Source of the DNA: Brachionus manjavacas
Taxonomy: Eukaryota; Rotifera; Eurotatoria; Ploima; Brachionidae
Reading direction: 5' to 3'
Length of the DNA: 64,000 nt
NCBI GenBank assembly: GCA_019054805.1
Contig: JAHQIY010000008.1
Span: 2,031,501 to 2,095,500 of the forward strand
Part shown: positions 1 to 11,677 of the stretch, piece by piece
Position numbering within the stretch: position 1 is the first letter of the stretch
Layout: each line of letters opens with the position of its first letter
The notes under the pieces: model-generated
Told to the model about the DNA's origin: nothing
Databases searched by the model: none
The model's input: the letters and a program-made list of their open reading frames with translations, nothing else
Position numbers and translations under genes: made by a program

Positions 1-334
1 GACTCGAAAACAAAATTCGGTAAAATTAATTTTACTAGAAATATTTATTATTTATTCAAAAAATAAATATGTAAATTTTCGTAAATTCACATTTTTTCAC
101 AGTTGAAAAATGAAATAAAGAGTAAAATTTTATTAGTTTTTAAATTGTCGGATGTAAATGAAGTGCTTTGAATAATCATCTTGGTGAATTTTAAGATATA
201 CTGTAAAAAGTGTGAATTTACGAAAATTTAAGTCATCTTTTTTTTTCAAAAAATAATAAATATTTCTAGTCCTTATTCAAATCCTGAAAAAAGAAGTAAA
301 ATATCTTAATTTTACCGAATTTTGTTTTTGAGTC
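1..334. mobile_element. MITE-like inverted-repeat element
   Basis: The first ~95 bases and the last ~125 bases are imperfect reverse complements. The left end starts GACTCGAAAACAAAATTCGG and the right end closes with its complement, ending GAGTC at 334. Both arms also share a TAGAAATATTTATTATT tract and a GTAAATTC-rich tract. No reading frame lies between them. The element starts at the window edge, so its true left boundary and target duplication cannot be seen. Confidence 0.7.
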
Positions 335-1143
335 TAGTGCTTATTTACTTGGCATGATTCTGCAAAACCTTTAGATCTATTTTGCTCAGAAAGTTGTGAA
401 TTTGTTTTTCAGGTATTCACCTTAATATTTATTTTCTTATTTTACAAGCTTCTTAAAGCGAAATCTTTTATCCGTTTTTTTTATTAATTTTGTTTTAACT
501 TTCAAGATTATTAGTTGATTAAAAGATTCACTAAAAAAGACATTAAAAATAGGCAATAAAATAATTTCAAAAAATGAAGACCAAAACATTTATTCAAAGC
601 TTTTCTAAGCTAAATTAAATTTATTTAAAAATAAAAATGTAGGAAATAAATTAGGACAGTTAAAGTGTCATCTCTAATTATTTAAATTAAATAAAAAATT
701 CTTGTCACATGTTTACGTATTTTTGATTTTTAAAATTAAATACTTTAAACAATTACAAAATTTATTTTAAGCATATTATTTCATGATTGATAATATTAAA
801 AATAAATTATTAACATCATTTTTTTACAAATATAAAAAAATTTATTTAAACTATTAATTTCGATTTGACTATTTTTAGTTTAAATTTTTATTATTAATAT
901 AAAATTTAAATCAAACAAAATTTCTCAAAAAAAAAGTTTCCTTTATTATTATAATAAATTTAATTGAATTTTTGGCACGAAATTAATTGCTCTTTGTAAT
1001 TTAATCCAAAAATAAATCTTATTAATGATAAGAAAAAAATGACATTAATTTTTGAATTTTGGACTAAATATTTAACATTGTGTGATCTTTAAATACAGAT
1101 TTTATTTAAATCTAATTTCAAAATTTATCTCTTGCATTTTCTT
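335..1143. other. AT-rich intergenic, upstream of GCH1
   Basis: Very AT-rich sequence between the inverted-repeat element and the first coding exon of GTP cyclohydrolase I. I see no supported gene. It should hold the GCH1 promoter, but no clear TATA box or other site stands out. Confidence 0.5.
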
Positions 1144-2018
1144 ATGAATTCATTAGAATCAGTCGACACAATTAAATTTAATCCAATGAGACCTGATAGC
1201 TCGAAAGTTCTTAGTAAGAAAAATAAAAGTTAAAAGGATTAAATGTTAAAATTTCTTTAATTAAAGAGAAAGAAGAAGGAAATGAGTTCAAAACTGAGTC
1301 TGAAAATGAAGAGACCAAATCTTTTCCTTCTTGTCAAATAGCTAAGTCTTACTCGGACATTTTAGCATTGATAGGAGAAAATCCGGCTAGACATGGTCTG
1401 GAAAAAACTCCAATGCGAGCTGCAAACGCGCTTCTTCATTTTACCAAAGGTTACAGTCAAAACATAAACGATGTTGTTCAGGACGCAATTTTTAGCGAAG
1501 ATGTTGATGATATGGTTATTGTCAAAGACATCGATATGTATTCACTATGTGAGCATCACATGGTCCCTTTTTTTGGAAAGGTACAAATTATTGTCTAATT
1601 TATTTATTTTTCTTAATTATTTTAAAAAGGTTTCCATCGGGTATTTGCCAAACAAAAAGGTCATCGGACTGAGCAAATTAGCTAGGTAATATCACAAACA
1701 TTTTGTTTTTCTAAAATAATTTTTTTCATTAAGAATTGTGGAAATGTTCAGCCGTAGATTACAAAGTAAAATTTTACTTAACCTTTAATAGGATAATTAT
1801 TGGTTTTAGTTCAAGAACGTTTGACTGTTGAGATTGCTAATGCTATAATGGAAGCATTGGAGCCCAGAGGTGTTGGTGTGGTTGTTCATGCAACTCACAT
1901 GTGCATGGTGATGAGGGGCGTTGAAAAACTAAGCAGTAAAACCGTAACAAGTGCAATGCTTGGTGAATTCAGAAATGATTCAAAAACTCGCCAAGAATTT
2001 TTATCTTTGATAAAATAA
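1144..2018 (+). CDS. GCH1: GTP cyclohydrolase I (5 exons)
   Basis: Converts GTP to 7,8-dihydroneopterin triphosphate, the first step of tetrahydrobiopterin synthesis in animals; a cytosolic enzyme. Exons 1144-1213, 1267-1580, 1630-1685, 1734-1765 and 1810-2018 keep phase across GT-AG introns of about 44-53 nt and give 226 residues, close to the animal enzyme. The zinc/active-site signatures are intact: [14 protein letters not shown] at the end of exon 2 (Cys and His ligands) and [10 protein letters not shown] in exon 5 (second Cys), followed by [13 protein letters not shown]. The exon 1 start is the first ATG of the acidic, variable N-terminal tail and is less certain than the core. No regulatory domain is visible. 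Identification of the family is firm; the N-terminus is inferred. Confidence 0.95.
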
Positions 2019-3782
2019 TTGAAAGTTTAATTAATTAATTTATGAACTAATTTATTGATCCAATTTTTGTAAAAATTTAATAAAATTAAATGAGTTGTAA
2101 AAAAATCTCAATGAACTTTAAAGCTGCTAGTTTAGCAAACAGAATTAATGAACAAAATAAAGTTAAAAAACTATAATGCCTACCCTGGGTTATTTTTTCG
2201 AGCTTAAACAGTCAAAAGGATGTTTTTTTTGTTTTTGTATTAGCTAATATTAGATATCTGGTAAATTAATCAAAAATGCAAGAGCATTCAAATAACATAA
2301 TTCAAAAATGCATAGACATTACTTTTATTAACTCAATTTAAGTCACTTTTTAAATTGAAAATTTAGTTTCTGGCATATTTTGGTCACGTAAATTTTACCA
2401 GTAATAAAAATGTCTAATGGGTTCAAAACCGCTGAGGGTGAAACATTTCTTCAAAATGTCTATGCAGTTCGGGACAAATGTTAAAACAACTTTCATTTAA
2501 AAAAGGGAACCGGTTTCGACTGGGTAATAATTGCGGTGTATCAACCACGATGCCGTTAACTTTTTGTCGGATCAGAGCCGTTGATCAAAAAGGTACTAGA
2601 AAAGGAGATGAGCGCCTCTCCATTATCCGCTAGGATAGAAAAGGGAAAATCAAATAAAAAGTTACCTATTTTGATTATTTAACCAAAATTTAGCCAAGTC
2701 TGTTAATGTGTCTTAATACAGATTATAATATTTTAAAAAAGGGAAAGCTAAATTTTGTCTAAAATTTTTTTGATACAATTTAAATTCAAATTTAAGGTTA
2801 AAGATACACGAAAACTAAGAGGGTCCCTTTGATAATTGAAGAACACTAAATACAAGTAAAATTTTAATTCTAAAAATTTTTATTTTTTACTGTAAAATGC
2901 ATAGATGTATATATTTGTGAAAAAAATAAAAAAATTTTTATTTAAAAATTATACCCTAAGTTTTTTTTAATTAAAATATATAATTTATTTTTTTATTTTT
3001 TTAATTATTTTAGTTGATATCAAATGATTTTAGCTTATATCAGCTGATAGCTAAAATCATTTATTATCAGATCATATTATTTGATATCAGATAATATCAG
3101 ATGATATGATGTGACAAGTCAATTTTCGGCACTGTATAAAAGTGATTATTAAATTTAAAATAGTATTTCGATGAATCGATTTATAGAAATTTTTACTGAT
3201 TTAAACAAATAAAAACTTTTTTTTTAATAATATTTGCACAAGTTATGTAGAAAAAACGACACTAAATTAAGTTTTTTTGTAAAAGAATTTAAAGTTAAAT
3301 ATTGCCTCACTTTTTTTAATATCTTTTGATCAAGTTTTCACATGAATTCAATGTTTGAGTATCTTCAAATATAAAATCTCCGAAGAAAATAAGAAAGAAA
3401 GAAAGTTTATTATTTTAATTATGGACATGTAAAAAATAAATTAAAAAGAGCTTTTTATTTAATATTTATTTAATATTTATATTTGTTTATTTTTACTAGA
3501 TAAAATTTTTTTTAATCATTTTACCTTTAAAAGATCACAGCTTTTATTCTTTTTGAGACTTCGGACAATCAATTTTTACCACGCGTCTTTTTAAAACGGT
3601 CTACCTTGTACACACAATAAAAAAAAAACGGTTACCCACACGAATGCTTGGTGTAAAACTGTTAAACACAAAATGCAAAATTTATAAAATTAAATATGTC
3701 CAGACCTCATTAAATGTTTTTTCAAAAGTTGGCTTTCGAGTAATTTATTAAATTTACATTTATTTTTTTTTTAAAAGAAAAA
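2019..3782. other. Intergenic with a palindrome and a GC-richer island
   Basis: No supported gene. A less AT-rich stretch at about 2500-2650 contains GGTTTCGACTGGG, vaguely like a tRNA B box, but no cloverleaf can be drawn. A clean inverted repeat sits at 3022-3062. The remainder is low-complexity A/T. Confidence 0.5.
3022..3062. repeat. Perfect 14-bp inverted repeat (hairpin)
   Basis: AAATGATTTTAGCT at 3022-3035 is followed after 13 nt by its exact reverse complement at 3049-3062. The flanks also carry degenerate GATATCA/TGATATC runs. It may be the core of a small foldback element; no function is assigned. Confidence 0.7.
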
Positions 3783-4067
3783 TACATTTCATTAAACGGA
3801 AAGCTTTCTCCACCAAGCTACGCAGCTACAGGTTCGCCAAACGAGTATTATGATGCTTGTATTAAAAGAGGTTTTACTTTCAGGGATAAGTTATGCGTAG
3901 TCAGTTTTACACTTATAAGTCTCGAAATTGTACAATTATATTCAGTCGAAGCTAAGCAATTTGAAAATTTTAAAAATTTAGATGCGATAGCTAAATTGTC
4001 TAAATCCATGGCGCATTTTGATAATTCCTCACGAGTTGTTAAGAGGATGTATGAATATGTAAATTAG
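3783..4067 (+). other. Open frame of unknown origin, possible exon
   Basis: About 94 codons are open and end at TAG 4065-4067, with fairly complex composition (LSPPSYAATGSPNEYYDAC near the start). There is no ATG at the left edge, so it would have to be a downstream exon or a decayed element. I do not recognise the protein. It lies just upstream of LINE debris, so a transposon origin is as likely as a host gene. Confidence 0.25.
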
Positions 4068-4480
4068 AGAATCGATTGGAAAAAATTTGAGTATAATTGC
4101 AGATATTTCATTACATGGTGTTTTTGTGCTCAATTATTGACCTTACAGTCACTATTAAAAAATCATCAATTTACTAACAAAACTAAAAGGGTCGCCTAAA
4201 GAATTCAGAACAGTTTATCAACAAATTAAAAATTTTTGTCTTTGACTTATACTTTAACATTTTTCTGGTCAGATATTTTTTTTTAAGAAAAATTAAAATT
4301 AATTAACAAAAATTTTATTAATTTAAAAATTTTTTTTGTTCGTCACAAAATTTTTGCGTTTAAAAGTCGTTTGTGTTGAAAAATTTCATATTTGTGGGTG
4401 ACAGTTTTTTGCTTGTGATGAATCAATTATCTTTTTTTTTTAAATCAGAATACCAAAATGTAATAATCAATGTATCACAC

Positions 4481-4893
4481 TGGAAATTTATATAAATCCT
4501 TGGTCGGATCAATTGTAGACTATTCTTTTCCTTGCTTAAATTCATTTTCAGAAAATAAAATAAAAAACTACAAGCAATTCAGAATACAGCAGTCAGATTT
4601 ATTCTAAAGTTAAAATAGGGTCTACCTCATCCCCACAAACAAAAATATATTTACAAATATAAAAGCTTTTATAATTTGAATTCAAAAAAATTCGATTGTG
4701 ATTGTAAATATTATCTAAAATGGGGAAATTGTTCCCATCAATTGGTACTTAGAAATCTTTTTAAAAGAATTTGTATATATAACTAAAAAAGCAGACTACA
4801 TAATTCATAGAAGTGGTGCGTCAGAGAATAGCTTTTAATTTTTCTTTACGTCAAAAAGTCATTATTACGAAAAGATTTTCTTAAAAGTTAATA
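4481..4893 (+). pseudogene. LINE reverse transcriptase relic (C-terminal part)
   Basis: A broken frame reads LVGSIVDYSFPCLNSFSEN, then LQAIQNTAVRLILKL, matching the post-thumb region of CR1/jockey-type LINE polymerases (LVRS..EY..P.W.......LE..Q..A.R.I). Several frame changes are needed. The relic stops where the MULE transposon is inserted, and possible 3' LINE sequence resumes at 6893. It is not functional. Confidence 0.6.
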
Positions 4894-4902
4894 TTTTATT
4901 TG

Positions 4903-6883
4903 GACAATGAACATTTTAGAGAAGAAATAAATTAGAGAATATTTTTTTTAGAGAAGACAAAATTTAGAGAACTATGATTTAGAGAAAATATTTTTTAGAG
5001 AAGGACGTACAACTTAGAGAAAAAACTTAGAGAATATTTCTTTTAGATATTAATCTTAGAGAAAAAAACTTCAAACTAATATTTTTTATTTCATGCAAAA
5101 ATGAACATTTTTAATTCACCTTTTGTTAGTCGGCTTAGGTCTAATAAAAACTATAAGCCTACTACTGTAGTCTTAAAACCGAGTAAACCAAGGCAATATA
5201 AAAACAATGAACCAGTAAACATTGCAAATAATAACTTGAATTTTCTCGTTGAACAAATTTGTGCTAAAAATATAATTGATGCTCAAGATGATTTAGACTT
5301 TTAGGCGCCATCGACTCAGATATACTTAGTTACGAAACAGATGAAATTCAAAATTTAGTTGAAAAAATACCTAAGATTAGTTTAAATGAACAAATTGCTG
5401 TTGATGATGAAGCGTGGTACATTTCTTATTCTCAAAGGCGAGGTAACGAGTTGTATTCGAATGGATTTTGTTATGTTGTCGATAAACCAAAACGTGCATT
5501 AGTTGAAACAGCTACAAAAATTTATTGGCGCTGTGAACACTTCAATGATTGTCCGGGCCGTGGGATATCTAAAGGTTTGAAGCCTCCGTTTAAAGAGACA
5601 ATACCGCATAATCATTTAAGTAGACCAGAAGACAAACAGAAAATGATTAGTAAAAATAAAGAAATAGTTAGTTTATTGCCTAATATAATATATAAAAAAT
5701 AAAAAAGTTTATAAAAAAGATACCATGAGACGTCGAATAATACGAACTAGAAATTCCAACGCTGGTTATCAAAAAGAGTCCAAGTGTTTAGATAGAAAGA
5801 GATCCTACAAGAATTAACAAATACATACAAAGGGGTCAAATTTTATTATGGTGATTCTGGTAAGACAGACAAAAACCGAGTCATATTTTTCACTACTGAC
5901 CAAAACTTAAAACTTCTCAGAACTTATCGAGACTGGTATTGTGACGGCACTTTTGACATTTCTCCGACTCTCTTTAAACAGGTATACACCGTTCACATCA
6001 TCATCCGCGGTACCAATTTACCAATGTTGTACGCACTTTTGCCAAACAAAAAACAAACCACATACAAGAAACTTTTTAAAATGATCAATGGTCTAATTTC
6101 AAATAAACCTGATTCTTTAAATTGTGACTTCGAATTAGCGGCTATAAATGCACTCAAAACTATTCCGAATGTAAAATTTATGGATGCTTTTTTCATCTAT
6201 GTCAAGCATTTTGGCGTCGTATTCAAACGACTCAAAATAAAACACTTAAATTATGGTATTCAGAAACTTTCAGAAAAACGTTCAGACTTGTACAAGCACT
6301 TGCTTTTATACCAGTTAGTGATGTTGGTATTGGTTTTGAATTTATCAAAAAACATGCAGAAAAATCAGCTAGTTCTTTTTTGCAATATGTGGAAAATAAT
6401 TATGTTGGAACAAATTCAAAAAAACCAAGATTTTCATTGGATCTTTGGAATTTACATGAACGGGTTAAGCGTGATTTGCCACGCAAAAAAAATAACGTGG
6501 AATCTGGGCATTCTCGGATTAAACCGAATGCTAGAAAAAACCTAACTGTTGCTAAAGTTGTAGAATTGTTTCGTCTTGAACAAAACAATATGGAGACTGA
6601 TATGCTTAAGTTGTTTAATGGAGAAAAAATAAGAACTTTTAAATTAAAAGATAAAAAAAGAGACGAAAAATTGAAACAACAAGTGTTAGATTATGATGTT
6701 TCAAACGTTGATTTATTTTTGAATGGATTGTCTAATATTTCAATTAATCAATTATTCTAATTTATAAATAGTTTCGCTATATTTTTTTTACTAAATGATT
6801 ATTCTCTAAAAAAAATTCTCTAACTTTTTTTCTCTAAATAAATTATTCTCTAATTTTTTTTTTCTCTAAAATGTCCGTTCCCC
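4903..6883 (+). mobile_element. MULE DNA transposon with 9-bp target duplication
   Basis: Flanked by direct TTTTATTTG copies at 4894-4902 and 6884-6892, the target-site length expected for Mutator-like elements. The ends are inverted: both read inward as ...ACATTTTAGAGAA, and each end is packed with spaced copies of TTAGAGAA (left) or its complement TTCTCTAA (right). The interior encodes a broken FLYWCH plus MULE transposase. The element cut an older LINE relic in two. Confidence 0.88.
5101..6760 (+). pseudogene. MULE transposase with FLYWCH finger, frameshifted
   Basis: Codes in pieces for a transposase. The N-terminal piece ends at a stop (5302-5304); the next frame carries a FLYWCH zinc finger at about 5430-5640 (NELYSNGFCYVVD, IYWRCEHFNDCPGRG, then PHNHLSRPE). 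The catalytic MULE core follows: WYCDGTF with the first Asp, VYTVHIIIRG, MLYALLPNKKQTTY, then NCDFELAAINA with the second Asp. Near 6180 the frame shifts and continues GCFFHLCQAFWRRIQ and NNVESGHSR, which holds the likely catalytic Glu. At least three lesions (about 5296, 5700-5850 and 6180) make it inactive as written. Confidence 0.85.
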
Positions 6884-6892
6884 TTTTATTTG

Positions 6893-7430
6893 ACTCATAA
6901 ATTTTAATTTCGAATAAAATATGTTTTTTCTCTTTTTTAATTAAAAGTTAAAGAGAAACGTGTTTGTGAGGAAAATATATTTTTTTGTGGGGAAACGGTA
7001 ATCTCGTTAAAATATCATACTCCCTCCAACATCGTGCATCATGAGGCTTTTAATAAACTTAAATTACTAACAGTCTTGAATCGGCTTTTTGAGTAGTGTG
7101 AGAGAAATGTTGGGGACAGGATTAAGTCATACTATTTTATTGATTGTAAGACTGGTTGAGGATTGCAAAGAAGGTTTCGAATCGAGATATATTGAATACC
7201 CAACCCCATTGTGTAATTGCTTCCTTACTTTTTCCTCTATTTTTTACTGAAACTTGAACTATGTAAACATGTGCCACATGTCTATTTCAATATTAACATC
7301 TTAACTTTAATTGTTTAGCGTATTTACTTTGTTTTTGATTTTTATTAATCTCATTAATTAACTTTAATTGGATTTTTTTTTTTTTTTTTTTAATTTATTC
7401 TGGAGAAGCTCTTGCTCGGTACAGAAAACA
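6893..7430 (+). mobile_element. Probable 3' remainder of LINE cut by the MULE
   Basis: The sequence to the right of the MULE target duplication ends in a T-run and the tail TTCTGGAGAAGCTCTTGCTC at 7398-7417. Closely related tails occur at about 30401-30430 and 53775-53808. It is read here as the 3' end of the same LINE whose polymerase relic lies left of the MULE. Protein similarity in this part is too weak to prove it. Confidence 0.45.
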
Positions 7431-9312
7431 AACGACCAAATTATCGTCGATTCAAATAACCCTCAACCAACTACACCACATAACCGGACTAAAAATTCAT
7501 CTGTGGCTGTAATTGAGACTGGAAAACGTTTCCGGCTATTAAATTCTCCACTGATCTAAAAAGATCATTTGGGCAACTTGAAATTAAATCCCTAAGACAC
7601 AGGGTTTCAACCCTCGAGCTACTTGTTTCTGCAAAAGTTAAGTGCATCGAGGATCTTATAAAAAGAGTTTAAAAACTAGAAGAAGGAAGCAAAAATGACT
7701 TTTTTTCGGGGATATCTTAGGCATAAGTATTTCAACTTGCAGGCAAAGTTATTTCGGAAAAAATTACACGTCTAGCCGAACAGATAAACGTAATTAATTC
7801 GGTTTCGAATAAAACGAGAGAAATAAAAAGAGACAAAATATTCTTATATTTGGTATGTCCAGCAGTAGCAAATCCGATCTAAGTGATCAATTGGTGGATG
7901 ATAAAAATAACGTCAACAATATTTTTAAAGATAGTTACAATTGTAAAAAATTTAAAAGTCACTTTAAAGCAAAAGCAGGAGTTTCAAATCCTCTTCCAAT
8001 ATTGATTCGTTTGAACAGTGAAGAAATAAAATTAAATATTTTGAAAGCAGCGAAGAAACTAAGAAATTCATCCTAGCTTAAGAGATTACAATGATAAGAA
8101 GTTTACAAGCTCAAAGTTTGTATTTGGTAGAGGGAATTATATCTCAATTTTTCAAGAGCTCCAAAAAATTGACTGGTCTAAGAAATTTCATAACTTACAT
8201 ATCGATGAAGCCAACAGAATATTTTCAGCAGGTTTTGAACCCTCGATCCTCTGCTTACATGACTAACACGCAAACCATTCGGCAATACGAGATTTTTTAT
8301 ACCTCTATCAAAATGTACAAAAAATAAGCGTTTTCACCTTGGTTGACTAAACTAAAACCAAGGAGAAAATATTCAGATTGGCAATCGTATAAATGAAGCA
8401 GGTTTGTAAATTAAAAGTACTTGATTTTTTTAAAAAGGCAAGAAAAGATGCTACTTCAGCTGTTCACTTGGCTGGAACGAATCATGAGTCAACACTAGCT
8501 AAACTTTCCAAAAAAAATCCTAAGTTAATATATGGATACATAAAAATATAAAAAACCATCGTTCTTCAATCATAGCTATTTTAAACAAAAATAATGAACT
8601 TGAAAATAAATCTGATTCTTTTGTCAAAATTTTAAACGAATGGTTTAAAATCTAAGCCTTTCCCAGTATTCGATAAAATTATAATTACTATCTGTCAAAA
8701 TGATATTGATTTAATTTTGAAATGTCACTCCAAATTTTAAAAAAGTAAATAAATTTAATGCAAGTAATTATCGTCCTGTATCCTTAACAAGTAAAATTTG
8801 TAAGATTTTCGAGAGCTTATTAAAAGACCACTTGTTATCTTATCTTATACAGCACAATTTATTATCAGATTCTCAGCATGCTTTATGCCGCAGAGTACTT
8901 GCTCTACGAATATTTAAGGATCATTAGACTTTGTTACGTTAGGTCTTACTAAAGGATTAGCTATTGACATTATCTTCACCGATTTTTATAAAGCTTTTGA
9001 CAAAGTTTCACACAGATTGTCACTTTTAAACTCAAAACATATTGTTATACTGTATTAATAATTGACTGGATAGTAGAATTTCTTTCAAATAGAGCGCAGA
9101 GAGTTGTTTTAGGTTCATTAATGTCTAAATGGTTTGAAGCTAATAGTGGTTTTCCACAAGGGTCAGTCTTAAAACCGCTTCTCTTTTCGATATTTATTAA
9201 TGATCTTTCAAATTTTGTAAAAAATAAATGTAAAAATACGCTGATAATACAAAAATATTATCAATTTTTAATGATGCAAAAGACAACATTCTACTTCAAA
9301 AAGATATATATA
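7431..9312 (+). pseudogene. LINE, 5' part: ORF1-like and reverse transcriptase
   Basis: Decayed non-LTR retrotransposon. At 7855-8076 a frame ends LIRLNSEEIKLNILKAAKKL, like the nucleic-acid-binding domain of LINE ORF1 products. The endonuclease domain seems deleted, because a pre-RT linker (LAKLSKKNPKLIYGYIK) follows directly. Reverse transcriptase motifs come next: ASNYRPVSLTSKICKIFESL with frame changes, FTDFYKAFDKVSH (first catalytic Asp), and SGFPQGSVLKPLLFSIFIND. The YADD box reads YADN. The element is interrupted by a hAT transposon and resumes at 11678. Multiple stops make it dead. Confidence 0.8.
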
Positions 9313-11677
9313 AGGGTGTTAATTGAAGTTTCAAAACTTCGAAATTTTTTCATACTTTTCAACTTCAAGTAAAATAAAGAACTTTGAAATTTTAAAATTT
9401 TAAATTGAAATAAATTCTTACGTGAAATTAGATTTAGATTTGATAAAAATGAGTTTCAATATTTATTTTTATTATTTTAAATTATTTCGAATACAAAAAA
9501 ATGGGTTTCGGTTTAAAATTTTGCAGAATGAAATAATAAAGTTAAAAATTATAAAGTCCGAAATTATAAAATATGAAATTGTAAATATTATATTTTTGGA
9601 GTTTAAAATTATTGAAAAATTTTGTTATAAGTATTGAAATTCTTGAAATTTAATTTAAAATATAAGTATTTATTTTTTACAATAAAATTGATCATTGCTA
9701 AAGCTGTTGATTCGATTCTGTTTCTTAATTCATCTTGTACTAATTCAGCTGAACTGAAAAGATTTCCAGCAAGGACCGATGTTGATGTAACTGAAAATAA
9801 AAACTCACAAATTTGTGTCAATAATGGCATATACTTTTTGAATAGTTGAACAAACTCTAATGCAGTGTTACAATCATTTTTTGCTTAGTACTAAAGCTAA
9901 GTGTTTCATAATAATAAAATTCTTGTTCAAATACACTGCATTCATCAGTAGGGTTTTCTTTTTGCACATCAATTATTGAGGATATACAATTATTGCTAGA
10001 TAAATCGCGTTGATGTTTTTCGGTTTTTGACTGTTGTGTATTTGTTTGAATATCAGATTCGATAACTGGAGGTGAGCTTGTTTCCGATGTATTTTGTGTG
10101 TTTGTTTCGACTTGACTAATTTCAAAGTTTTTATATTCCAAATACAATTTATAATACTTGATAAAAATATTTTGTGCTCTTTAACCATTTTAGTGGTTTA
10201 GCATTCATCATTCAAATTTTCTTTATTTGAAATCCAAATAGGTAGCCACGATAAAAAATTATTCATGTTTGGGTCTTAAAAATAAATAAAGAGTCTTTTA
10301 AAATTTTGAGTCAATTTTGAGTTTTTCGATCGATGGATCCGAAAATTTCATTTCAGGATAAATGAATGTAACAAGCTGGTAAATTGATGGATGAAGAAAA
10401 GAAGTCGTTACATATTTAGAGGCACTAAGATACACTGTTAACTCTTTTAGTGGTTTCAAAAGTCGATAAAGATCATAAATAAAATCAAACTCGAGACTAT
10501 CGTGAACGTTTTTTTCCATACACTCATTTTCTGGTTCAAATGCCATCATCTTTAAAGGCTCTTCGTTTAACAAGATGGATTCAAGCATATCTAATGTAGA
10601 ATTCCATCTTGTTACCACTTCTTGTACCAACTTTACTTTTTTCTTCAAATTAAAATATTCTTGTTTATCTTTTAGTCGCCTACATAAGGCCTCGCCATGA
10701 CTAAATGAACCTAATCGTTTTCTGCATTTGTTTAATATAGGTATTAAAGTTTCATCATTGACTTGGTTTACTTTTTCTATTCTTTCTTTTTCAGCTTCAT
10801 CAACTTGAATATCTCTCGAATTTCCTTCTGAATCAAAAGACCGAATAGTATAATATGCAACTTGAGTGCCTTTTTCACGTTTAGTTTTAATATTTTTCGT
10901 CCTAAATAAATCAGAAACTGTTGAATTTAATTTGTGAGCAGCGCAAATTTCAATTTTTAAATCTGTTACAAGATACTCTTTAATTGTTTTAGGACTTTCT
11001 TCTGGTTTATTCGCCATCTCCTCAAAATCTAAGCAAAGACGTTTACTTGGTCTAATATTTTCATGTGATAATTTTGAAATTTTATGTTTTTCGGCTAAAT
11101 GTTTTACCAACTCAACTGTTATAAATAGTTATCACTTGTTGACATATATAACACTTGACAGACGATTCATTTATTTTGACAACATTTTGGCTTTGGCAAA
11201 CCCACGATCTTGGATCTATTTTTTTGCGCCTTTTCAATGTTGAGACCGGAGTTGAATCCGTCTGGCTAGTTGGTGTATTTGTTAAATCAGAAAGCATTTC
11301 AAAAATTTTAAAATTATCTATTAAATTTCGTAAATATAGATATTTATACTTATTTTGTATTTGTCAATTTTAATTAGAAAAGAATTTTTTAAAATTGAAA
11401 ATTTCAGAATCGAACTTTTTTAAATTAGAAATTTCAGACATCAAGATTTCAAACTTCTAAATTTTAAACTTGATTATTTCAAACTTGAAACTTTTGATTC
11501 AAGTATAAAATTTCGAAATATAAAGATCTGCCGGCTTTAAATTTTTAAAATTTCACTTCATATTTAATATTTCAATTTCAATTTTCCTTTGTCAAAAAAT
11601 TTCGAAGTGTTGAAAAATAAACTTAAAGTTTTCTCAAAAACTTCAAAAATTTGAAATCCAGTTCAATTAACAACCCT
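9313..11677 (-). mobile_element. hAT DNA transposon inserted in the LINE
   Basis: The ends are inverted: the left reads AGGGTGTTAATTGAA and the complement of the right reads AGGGTTGTTAATTGAA. The interior carries a BED/hAT transposase on the minus strand. On removing it, the LINE reverse transcriptase reads through (QKDI then NIDHISSWF), so the boundaries are well placed. The 8-bp flanks are AT-only and only partly alike, so the target duplication is worn. Confidence 0.8.
9660..11297 (-). pseudogene. BED-type hAT transposase, broken and internally deleted
   Basis: Read on the minus strand, 11297-11112 starts a BED zinc finger (SWVCQSQNVVKI, KCYICQQVI). After a frame break at about 11111 it completes with VKHLAEKHKI. 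The frame 11110-10298 (about 270 codons) has the hAT mid-region KLVQEVVTRWNSTLDMLESI. A serine/threonine-rich acidic stretch lies at 10147-9857. The C-terminal dimerisation domain is at about 9830-9660 (TSTSVLAGNLFSSAELVQDE, RNRIESTALAMINF). The catalytic DDE region between them is largely missing, so this is a non-autonomous relic. Confidence 0.8.

Noticed and set aside
2500..2660. tmRNA, hammerhead ribozyme or tRNA in the GC-richer island
   Set aside because: Isolated look-alike words only. The hammerhead core (CTGATGAG ... GAAA) is not complete and no cloverleaf forms.
5101..6760. Programmed frameshifting in the MULE transposase
   Set aside because: There are three or more separate lesions and a stop; decay explains them better than recoding.
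4903..6883. CRISPR-like reading of the TTAGAGAA repeats
   Set aside because: Repeats are short, irregularly spaced, inverted at the other end and in a eukaryotic transposon.
9422..9637. 71-codon frame in the hAT region
   Set aside because: Composed almost only of AT-rich codons (Ile, Lys, Asn, Phe) and lies in the transposon's terminal region.
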